Origin: Limnephilus marmoratus
Lineage: Eukaryota; Arthropoda; Insecta; Trichoptera; Limnephilidae
Reading direction: 5' to 3'
Assembly: GCA_917880885.1 (NCBI GenBank)
Contig: OU862919.1
Location: 48,211,058-48,275,057, forward strand
Length of the DNA stretch: 64,000 nucleotides
This document shows, piece by piece, positions 56,240-64,000 of this stretch; positions within the stretch are counted from its first letter, which is position 1, and every line of letters starts with the position of its first letter. Below the pieces are notes generated by a model. That model worked only from the letters and a program-made list of their open reading frames with translations, did no database searches and had not been told where the DNA came from. Both the position numbers and the translations under genes were made by a program.

Positions 56240-56945
56240 CTTCACGACGCGGGGTCATAATGGCATATTATTGTAGCCAACACCAGGACCAAATCACTTT
56301 ACAATTTCGTGTCCAAAAATATTTCCACAAAATGGCCAACTACCAACATCGGAAAAAGTGGGATTTGCGTATCATCCACTATAAATAAAACTGTACACGA
56401 ACTTCTCGTGTTACATAAAAACACCCCGCGCCTTTTTAAGTTAAAATCAACTTAGATTCACATGATTTAACGAAATTGAAACACCTTAATGGTGAGTGAC
56501 CAATTCACGAACAGCTAGCCCATGGCTGCCCGGGAGGAAGTGACCATAAACAAAAAAATCACATCTCTCTTTCCCAAAAATTACCAGTCTCCCAAAAAAA
56601 ACACCATAGACAAAAATAACTAAATAGGCAAGAACTGCACTAATCACATAATATTTATGTGACAAATGTAAGCATTCAATTCAGGTTAAAATCTCCCTCT
56701 TTTTCATTACGTTACTTTTACCGAACAGAGAGAGAGGCTACGAGAGCTTTCAGTGGCATAGGATCGGACCAAAAGAATTAAAACCAAACGCAATGCTCCT
56801 AGTATTTTATATAAATTGGGCGGAATGTCGGAGGATCAACTGTCATGGAACCCGTATTTTACCGGTAATTTGTTGGCCGACTTCTTTAAGGTTGGCCTAG
56901 CGTGATATTTAAAAAAAAACACTAAATATTATTGTTACGGCAGGC
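56240..56945. other. Unassigned DNA with a terminal-motif relic
   Basis: GGATCAACTGTCATGGAA at about 56833-56850 recurs at 26658-26675 and, inverted and diverged, at the tip of the 50578 element. No gene. Confidence 0.45.
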
Positions 56946-56948
56946 TAA

Positions 56949-57163
56949 GTACATGCCAAACTTTAAGACCGGCCTAACGTTGATCAGAAATCATCGCAAT
57001 TGTCGAATTTCAATACAGAAAAGTGGCATTCCCCCGCCCATGCCTTTCTCTGCCGTACGTATGTTTTACGAATCTTTATATTTCATTTACAATCATTGTA
57101 AAGAGTAACTGCGCGAGAATGGAATGTACCATGTTCAGTCCGGTCTTAAAGTTTGGCATGTAC
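56949..57163. repeat. Small element with perfect 24-bp inverted ends
   Basis: 56949-56972 (GTACATGCCAAACTTTAAGA and onward) is exactly inverted at 57140-57163. The 215-bp unit has no frame. No clear target duplication. Confidence 0.6.
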
Positions 57164-57169
57164 CATACC

Positions 57170-58645
57170 AGTGGTGATTGTAAAAGTAATAGATATACCC
57201 TCACCAATCTATAACTCATTAATAAAGAAACATTTGAAAATGCTCATCTACTTTTTTAAACAATTTTCCTGAAGAAAGTGGTTTAACCAAGGGTTTTTCC
57301 TAAAACGTAACAAATTATTTCTCGGTTGTGTTAAAATCAACGATAGAGTAAGACAAAAACCTGTTGCACATAAAACCAAATGATTTATTATTTTATAACA
57401 ACCCATTTATAATAATAATATTTAAACGGATATTTAAAAAAAAGCAGTTATAAACACATTCCCGTGAAGATCTTTACCCGTATATTATGTTAGTATTAGT
57501 AATGGTGGTATGGGTAACATCATTTTTTATTCTCGATTGCTAATGCACGACCCTACATCAGTAATGTAATTAAATGGTAAGCCAACGTTGGTATTATCCT
57601 AAACACAAAATAATGACGCTTCACATGTTTCATTGGTCCGCCATGTGTGATCTAGTCTTTGGCGAAGCGTCATTAACCTCCGGCCTATGGCTCTACAAGT
57701 CCCGAACTGTCCATAGAGATCTGCAGTGCTGCCATCTTGGTTTCTACATTCCCGCTAAAACCTACAGGAAAATCTGTCAGACACCCAGTGTTGACCATAA
57801 ATTTACGTATCCTAGGTTTTATAGGCAATTTCACCTATAAAATTATGTTCTTTATAAATTTATTCGACTTCGCCAGGAAATCCGTCATCCTGTAAATCCC
57901 GTTATACACAAAATTCTCCTGTTTCGAGGCACTTCAATCCGCCAGATATAACGGTAAATCCGTTAAGATTGCAACACTCGAGATCTGCCTCTTCCAGCTG
58001 TCACCTGCATCCGTGCTGGCCGCCAAAATATCGATGTATTTGGCGGATTTGTTAATGTAACGGGAAATCGGGGCTCGATGTTACAGGATCTATAAATAAT
58101 AAATTAAACATATCATTGAAGAAAAATTTAATACTGATAAACCTAAACGAAAATATGATAAAGAACCAGACACAGAAAAACAAAAACGTAACGGTCGCAA
58201 CTGGGACACGAACCCAGGATCTCTCGTAATATAAATAATAATATAATAATCTCTCGTAATATATTATATTTTTATCACATGTAAATAAAATTGGATATGT
58301 ATTTTTATATCTGAGACACTATTTTGGTTAAAAACTAGTTTTTGTACATTTTAATCATTAAAAACGATAACTGCCAAAAATATGTGGAAAAAATTAGTCG
58401 AAGATAAAATTTACTTAAAAATAACAGGTCTCAATGGCCGAGTTAGTCGCTTTTTTTTACTTAAATTAAATTATTTTCCTTGGGGTCTCCTGTGTGGGGC
58501 CATTGTAAAATAAAAACGGCCACCATCTTAAAACGGAACGCATATATAAGTGTACAGAGAAACGAAAAAATGCAACACGGTCGTGTTAAAACAGGACTTC
58601 GCTAGTCAAATTATATGCGAATTTAAGAGAAGTTTATACCTACTC
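57170..58645. other. Unassigned DNA
   Basis: 57890-58075 has partly inverted edges (CCCGTTA, AATCCGCC), possibly a decayed MITE. 58190-58225 carries a tRNA T-arm-like CTGGGTTCGTGTCCCAG on the minus strand. 58505-58615 matches 47015-47140. No supportable gene. Confidence 0.4.
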
Positions 58646-58651
58646 TATACG

Positions 58652-58910
58652 AACTTCCATCTAAAATTTAACTGAGAATAGCAAACATTTCAAAACATTA
58701 ATCTAAAATTTAACTGAGAATATCAAACATTTCAAAACATTAATCTAAAATTTAACTGAGAATATCAAACATTTCAATACATTAATAAAATTTAACTGAG
58801 AATAGCAAACATTTCAATACATTTATCTAAAACTTAACTGAGATTAGCAAACATTTCATTACATTGATCTGATATTTAACTGACGACAGTAAACATTTCA
58901 ATACATTTTT
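58652..58910. repeat. Tandem repeat, about 45-bp unit, six copies
   Basis: Units of the form ATCTAAAATTTAACTGAGAA, TAGCAAACATTTCAAAACATT repeat six times, diverging toward the right. Confidence 0.85.
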
Positions 58911-59455
58911 CGAAATCTCTTACCTTTTTACTAAATGAAATAGCTAGATGTACTTAGATTCAAATAGTGGGTACGGATTTAAGTACCTACAGATGATTAC
59001 TAAAAACCTATATGATGATACTAAAAATCAATAGATATAAATGTTAGGGTTTACAACATATTTTTGTATGAAATTACTATTATTATTGCAATATGACGGG
59101 TGTTAGAAAATCAATAGTTTGTTAAGCAATATTTAATTTCACAACATTCTAGTTGTGGGTACTTTATATCAGACAACATAATTCTGTCAGGAATCTTAGG
59201 GCAAAGCTAAACAGGATATTAACCCCTCAGGCCTTGGGCATATTTTGCCAGAATATTGGAATATTTCCGCATTGCAATATAATCCAAATAACTGGAATAT
59301 TTCTAAACGTATCCTAAAATTTAACTGTTTTTGAAAGGTGATGAACTGGTGATCGGACAACTCAGAATAAACTAAACTAAACTCCTCCTTTGAAAAGTCA
59401 CTAAAAGTGATGAAAAATATATATGAAAATTGTTTATATAGATTACGTTAGGTTA
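58911..59455. other. AT-rich DNA, nothing recognised
   Basis: No gene or repeat that I can support, apart from similarity of 59230-59340 to 38030-38130. Confidence 0.45.
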
Positions 59456-59829
59456 GGTTATGGGCATAGACATATGAATATATGTAGACCTGCCCTAAGT
59501 GATAAAAGCGTATTATTGCCCCCTCCCCATACCGGTTCCATAGAGCCGGCTGGGCTTACGAGAACCTCGCTTGAATCTAAAAAATGTGACGTCATCATTC
59601 TTGTCCTAACCATCGTCGAGCTCACATCGTACATTTTACGAAATAACACGACAAAAATGATAGCTTGTGCTATACAAATATGTCGATCATAACGAATGTG
59701 GGCGGTTCTCCAGTGAGCTCGTCGCTGGTTAGGTTAGGTTAGGGGTAAGTAAATTATGAAACATTTGTAAAAGTGTTATGGTTATTTCCTTTTGGGGTAT
59801 TATGCCGTGTTGCGCTACCTCCTCCTTTA

Positions 59830-59870
59830 GCCAACGTTTCGGACAGCGTTACAGTGTCCATCATCAGGGC
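59830..59870 (-). ncRNA. Minimal type hammerhead ribozyme motif of the Penelope-like element
   Basis: On the minus strand: GCC, then CTGATGA, then a stem-loop (TGGACA...TGTCC type), then GAAAC, then GTT and GGC. CUGAUGA and GAAA are the invariant core. GCC/GGC can form stem I. ACGU gives the very short palindromic stem III described for Penelope-like hammerheads, which act as dimers. Cleavage would follow the GUU. Position just after the ORF, in the terminal repeat, is as known for this group. Confidence 0.8.
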
Positions 59871-59969
59871 AGATGTGTAAATGTTAGAGATGAAATGTGT
59901 GCTTAAGTACTTCGAAGCAATACCGTGTCGCCAGCACCAATCCACTGCGGGCTGGCATTACAGTATACT

Positions 59970-61628
59970 TCAAGATGGTTTTTTGCATTTACCTTTGGTG
60001 TAGCCGTTAATTACCGGATACCAAGAACTATTGAGCTTAGCTCCGTCGTCTCTATTAATGTTAATAGGATTTTTATGAATTTCAATTGCCTCTGTAATTA
60101 AGCGTGCTCTATAGGTTTTGGGTCTTCCCAGGACTTCAGGAACAAATCCGAAGTAATGGCCGGTTTCAATTAAATGCTCGGCGATTGCCGATTTGTCAGG
60201 GTGGCCAAGTTTACATGCTCGAAAGTGTTCCGATATCCTTTTGGAGATCGTCCGCTCTGTCTGGCCAACATAGACCTTATCACATCCGGAACAGCTGAGT
60301 TTATATACTCCATCTGTTTCCAGAGGAAACTTGGTCTTTGCAGACCTCAGTAGGTCTTGTATTTTGGTCGTGGTTCCGAAGACAGTCTTGATGCTTTCTT
60401 TCCTCAACAGTCTGGCAATTCTGTCTGTCACATTGTGAACATAAGGTAGGAAAGCACAGCCTTTAGACTCTTGTTCAATTCTGTCTTCGTTTGGTGTAGA
60501 ATTGGCTCTTATTATTTGCCTTGTCTGCCTTGCCGGGTAACCGTTACGCTCCAGTGCATCGGTGAGCTTAGTAAGTTCCGCTCCGATTTTTGTTTCTTCA
60601 CATATTCTGGTCGCTCGGGTTACCAGCGTATGGATAAGTCCTCTCTTCTGCGCTGGGTGGTGATGCGAATCAGCATGTAGATACCGATTCGTATGAGTTG
60701 GTTTCCTATACACTGTGTGTCCTAGGCTACCATCTTCTTTTCGCATCACTTCCACATCTAGAAAAGGCAGGCTTTTGTGGTTATTTTCCAACTCCATTGT
60801 GAACTTAATTTTACTGTGAAGTGAGTTAAGATGGTCTAGGAATTCGTTCAGTTTCTCTATTCCATGAGGCCAAATGGCGAAAACATCATCGACATAACGC
60901 CACCATACCTTTGGAACAGCCGAAGCTGTGTCAAGTGCCACTTCTTCAAACTTCTCCATAAAGAAGTTAGCTAGAACTGGCGACAACGGACTGCCCATCG
61001 CAACTCCTTCCACTTGCTCAAAAAGCTCACCCTGAAATGCAAAATATCCTGTTTTGAGACAGTGTTCAAAAAGTTTGCAAATGTCTTCCTCATATATCTC
61101 TCTGAGCATTGTCATGGAGTCTTCTAGAGGCACATTCGTAAAAAGAGAAACTACGTCAAAACTGACAAGAATATCCCTTTCATCAGTCTTAACCTTCTTA
61201 AGTTTACTGATCAGATCTGTGGAATACTTAATCCAAGATTCAGTTTTTCCAGTTTGCATCTGCAGTAGTCTAGATAGGTATTGGGACAGTTTGTAAGTAG
61301 GTGCACCAATAGCACTGACAATCGGTCTCATTGGTATATCCTTTTTGTGAATTTTTGGAAGACCGTATAGGGCAGGAGTTCTGGAGGCTTTTACGAAAAG
61401 CCCAGATCGATCCTCTTTCCTAATACTGGAAGCTTTAACTAGCTCTCTTGTCTTCAAGTCAATCTTATTGGTGGGGTTGTTTTTAATCTTCTTGTAAGTG
61501 CCAGCATCACACAGGAGGTCTTCCATCTTTTTGATGTAATCTACCGTATTAATCACCACAGTGGCATTACCTTTGTCGGCAGGCAGAACTAAGATTTCCT
61601 CATTGGCGCGCAATTCTTTTAAGGCCAC
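59970..61628 (-). CDS. Penelope-like reverse transcriptase with GIY-YIG endonuclease
   Basis: An uninterrupted 552-residue frame. Reverse transcriptase motifs: LPADKG at 15-20, FDVVSLFTNVP at 157-167, MGSPLSP at 211-217, and YVDD at 245-248. The endonuclease follows: GVYKLSC at 440-446, KVYVGQT at 451-457, RISEH at 464-468, and EAIEIHKN at 513-520, so the G-Y, Y-G, Arg and Glu positions of GIY-YIG nucleases are present, preceded by a Cys pair. The frame is open for about 15 residues upstream of the Met at 61628 (PNITKGEFV). Complete Penelope proteins are roughly 800 residues, so the N-terminal part is missing. All catalytic residues I can check are intact, which suggests a recent insertion. 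Confidence 0.92.
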   Translation of the reverse strand: MALKELRANEEILVLPADKGNATVVINTVDYIKKMEDLLCDAGTYKKIKNNPTNKIDLKTRELVKASSIRKEDRSGLFVKASRTPALYGLPKIHKKDIPMRPIVSAIGAPTYKLSQYLSRLLQMQTGKTESWIKYSTDLISKLKKVKTDERDILVSFDVVSLFTNVPLEDSMTMLREIYEEDICKLFEHCLKTGYFAFQGELFEQVEGVAMGSPLSPVLANFFMEKFEEVALDTASAVPKVWWRYVDDVFAIWPHGIEKLNEFLDHLNSLHSKIKFTMELENNHKSLPFLDVEVMRKEDGSLGHTVYRKPTHTNRYLHADSHHHPAQKRGLIHTLVTRATRICEETKIGAELTKLTDALERNGYPARQTRQIIRANSTPNEDRIEQESKGCAFLPYVHNVTDRIARLLRKESIKTVFGTTTKIQDLLRSAKTKFPLETDGVYKLSCSGCDKVYVGQTERTISKRISEHFRACKLGHPDKSAIAEHLIETGHYFGFVPEVLGRPKTYRARLITEAIEIHKNPININRDDGAKLNSSWYPVINGYTKGKCKKPS

Positions 61629-62080
61629 AAACTCTCCTTTTGTGATGTTTGGGCGGGGTATTTTAACAATGGCGGGGTATTAACACGGCATAATACCCCA
61701 AAAGGAAATAATCATAAAATTTTTGGCCGTGAAAATCTAAAATCATACCCATTTGTAAAAGTGTTTTAACTAAATACGGCAACAAAATATTCGTCTGTCA
61801 AAAGTGACGAACTTTACTTTGCTGCATTTGGACTTCGCAAATATGTTAATAACGTGGCGAGCAATTCGCGCTCCCATATAAAAAGGTCTATTCATTCAAA
61901 AGCAGATTTTGCTTTTAAGAACTAAATGTTGATATTATAATGCGAGATGACTATATACTGTCAGATTGATTTTTTAACGAATCACAGTCATCTTTCCCCT
62001 CTTCGCCCCCCATAGTTTGGTTTTACCCCTCATCTGTATCTTCACGTCTATTAAATTTGGATGTCTATGGTTATGGGCTA

Positions 62081-62780
62081 TTTTTCATTTTTTCATATCT
62101 TTTACAGACTTTGTTACGGGCATCTTATGCTAATGATTTTAAATGTTAGGGCGCCATTCTGCATATTTCAGCAGAAACAAAAAAGAAACAATGAGAACTG
62201 CTTACCTCAGGTTGTGTACCCAATGTACAGGCAATTTGGGAATGAAGGTGTTAAAAATTCATGATTCAAAAGCAAAGTTTACAAGCAGCAATCAGAGGTT
62301 ATATTGTAAAAATAAAAGCATGTTACACGTAGAACACCCTACATCCTAATCTAAATGGTTAGCCCAGGCAACGAAGACCAAAAAATACCAAATAGGGGAA
62401 ATAATTCATGTAGAAGCCAATTTTGGCACAGTTGTAGGGGAAGGTGTCCTTAACAAAATACTAAAAGTAATGGGTGGTGGGGGTGGAGCTAAGTGGGGGG
62501 GGGTCTAAAGGTCCTTTTTTTCAGTTTTTCGTTAATAACTCGAAAACTACTGCCTCTAGCGAAAAAGTGTTTAGGTACTAAATTATCTACATAAAATTCT
62601 CTACAAAAAAGCTTCTAAAAACTTTTTGTTGGGATCAATGCTTAAGGAGATAGGGAGGGAGGAAAATGTAAAATTAAAAAAAAAAACTGTTTTAATTTTT
62701 AAAATTGTTTGTCGGTAAAAATGAAATGCTTATTGTTAAAAAATCAAATAATTAGTGCTTAAGGATGTACCTTGAACATT
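62081..62780. other. Unassigned AT-rich DNA
   Basis: Two overlapping short frames at 62061-62349 have no known domain. No repeat structure. Confidence 0.4.
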
Positions 62781-62785
62781 AAATT

Positions 62786-62910
62786 TCGTCGAAATCTAAA
62801 CTTTCATCGTCATCAATGCTGTCTTCGACGGGGGCTCCGTTCATACATGAGCCGAGGCAGCCGCAGGCACCGGAGCAGGCAATCCCTGCTTTGCGGCAAC
62901 CGGCAACAAG
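62786..62910 (-). pseudogene. Cysteine-rich C-terminal fragment of an unidentified element protein
   Basis: The minus-strand frame reads GCRKAGIACSGACGCLGSCMN followed by an acidic tail ending DDDESLDFDEI and a stop. The CRKAG-CS-ACG-C-SC spacing resembles a cysteine-rich tail that I recall on uncharacterised, often multicopy, insect proteins. About 40 residues precede the stop before the frame closes upstream, so only the end is left. A short protein of its own is unlikely. Assignment is tentative. Confidence 0.35.
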
Positions 62911-62914
62911 GTTT

Positions 62915-64000
62915 AATCAAGGGGACATTGTTGTCACTTGTAGCAAACAGGATCCGTCCAACGATCCTTCGAGATCCAATTGATTCTTGAATGGAGTGTC
63001 CAAATCATCATTCGGGCGATCACACACCTAGTGATCCATGTTTCTATAATATGGTGTTGTAAAGAGCCTTGTATGAGACCTGTAATTCTCCTCCAAGCAT
63101 GGTGCATTCACACCAGGCAGCAAACAGCATACAATTCCATCCAGATTACGGGTAGGATTGAAAAGAATTCAAAATACGACCATTTTATTGTGTTGGTGAG
63201 ACTGTCATCACAATCTGCCAGAAAATTGCCTCGTCGGCATTCCGATTACTCCAGATTAGATTCCTCCTCTCGCTTTATAAAAAAATCACATCTCGTACAA
63301 ATGATAATTCGTCGACAAAAACACAGCCGAGCAGCTCTGGTCGTTCCGTATTTTTGGCAAGGAATGAGGTTTTCAGTTCTTGTCACTGTAGACAAAACTG
63401 GTGATACCAGTGCGTAAAAACACAAAGACAATTTACTGCCTGTGAATGTATGTAGGTACCCCTTCATGGTTGCATAATTTATATGTAACAACTTTTCAAA
63501 GAGGAATTGAGTTAAATTTATTCTGAGTTGTCATGTAACCGAAATACTATCTCAAAAAGTATTATCATTAGAAGTCAACATGTAATTTTTGAAATCTAAA
63601 GTTTTTTTGATGCAAACATAGAAAAAACTTTTAAAATTAGCTCGCCTTACGTTTTTTTTTATAAATGTTATCATCAGCTCACTTTTTTTATTTCATGTAA
63701 AAATAATTAATAAAGATCCAATAAGTTTATTGCAGTCTTTTTTACTTTGGTTCCATAAATGTGTATACTTTATTTTTTGCTTTTTGTGATATACCACAAA
63801 GCGTGGTATAACACCGTTAAGATCATATTTCTCACCAAGAGAGTAAGGGAGATTTCTATGAGACGGAAGAGAGTTGTTCCCAAAAGTGTACAACTCATAT
63901 AGGTCTCATACGTTGTGTATTCCTTGCCATCATGGCTAGTAATATGATCTAAACGGTTTGTTAGAAAGAGAAACACGACGCTTTACATTAAAATGTAAAA
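62915..64000. other. Unassigned DNA to the window end
   Basis: A 145-residue plus-strand frame at 62980-63417 has no recognisable domain, and its codon pattern gives no support. The last 600 bases are AT-rich. No repeat boundary found. Confidence 0.4.

Larger units (their letters stand above)
59778..61749 (-). mobile_element. Penelope-like element with ribozyme and inverted ends
   Basis: About 1.97 kb flanked by the 16-bp duplication CATTTGTAAAAGTGTT (59762-59777 and 61750-61765). It encodes reverse transcriptase plus GIY-YIG endonuclease on the minus strand. A hammerhead motif follows the ORF. A 30-bp perfect inverted repeat (59782-59811 and 61682-61711, TTTTGGGGTATTATGCCGTG) bounds it. The 5' side is truncated: the ORF lacks the usual N-terminal part and joins an inverted piece of terminal sequence. 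Confidence 0.85.
59462..62080 (+). repeat. Second copy of the 19368-20135 repeat, split by the Penelope-like element
   Basis: 59462-59777 and 61750-62080 match 19490-20135 in order (GACCTGCCCTAAGTGATAAA, GTGACGTCATCATTCTTG, GTGGGCGGT; then GAGCAATTCGCGCTCCCAT, AAAAGGTCTATTCATTCAAA, CATAGTTTGGTTTTACCCCT). Continuity of the other copy confirms that 59778-61749 is inserted. It may be a Helitron-derived sequence. Confidence 0.75.

Noticed and set aside
58190..58455. Split tRNA (T-arm at 58190 minus, A-box-like at 58431 plus)
   Set aside because: The pieces are on opposite strands and do not form one cloverleaf; chance or SINE debris.
62980..63417. 145-residue plus-strand frame
   Set aside because: No recognisable motif and unusual composition; overlapping minus frame equally long in part.

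Overview
The window looks like a repeat-dominated intergenic block from an insect nuclear genome. It is AT-rich, contains short (TTAGG)n telomere-type tracts, and is filled with non-LTR retrotransposons, a Penelope-like element, mariner, Helitron-like elements and many small terminal-inverted-repeat (TIR) elements. Several features suggest a moth, butterfly or relative: the GTAGGTACCTAC-like runs, and an RTE-type LINE C-terminus that runs into a short microsatellite tail. This placement is inference. I found no host protein gene, rRNA, functional tRNA or CRISPR array that I could support; almost every recognisable coding frame belongs to a mobile element.

Layout. 1-7330 (minus strand) is a nest: a CR1-like LINE whose endonuclease frame is split by a nearly full-length I-group LINE (560-6005) with a 10-bp target duplication. 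7585-8110 is a truncated LINE 3' end. 8364-10026 holds a TTAA-flanked MITE next to an internally deleted mariner. 10.7-17.9 kb holds small elements and unexplained AT-rich DNA. 18.0-21.8 kb holds a tRNA-headed SINE and a Helitron-like unit carrying an RTE C-terminus and a 195-bp-arm hairpin. 23.7-24.2 kb is a minisatellite. 25.2-29.5 kb is inverted-repeat DNA with MITEs. 30.1-37.7 kb holds Helitron-like elements, one with a LINE inside, plus an RTE split by another LINE and a Harbinger-like MITE. 39.4-43.5 kb holds three further nests. 44.4-52.6 kb holds two copies of an undescribed-looking DNA transposon with 8-bp target duplications and arrays of an AATATCTA core, and an element made of inverted minisatellite arrays around telomere-type repeats. 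52.7-54.5 kb is a large inverted repeat centred on two back-to-back tRNA 5' halves. 59.5-62.1 kb is an older repeat interrupted by a Penelope-like element with intact reverse transcriptase and GIY-YIG frames and a hammerhead ribozyme motif.

How it works together. The nesting gives a relative history: the CR1-like LINE, the RTE, LINE A, the Helitron-like units and the older repeat at 59.5 kb are hosts, and the I-group LINE, Penelope-like element, LINE B copies and MITEs are later arrivals. The only long uninterrupted element frames are the I-group ORF1, the CR1-like ORF1 and the Penelope-like polyprotein. A moderately repeated A-tailed sequence ('repeat A' here) occurs at least seven times. 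Boundaries given with target duplications are exact readings; the others are approximate.
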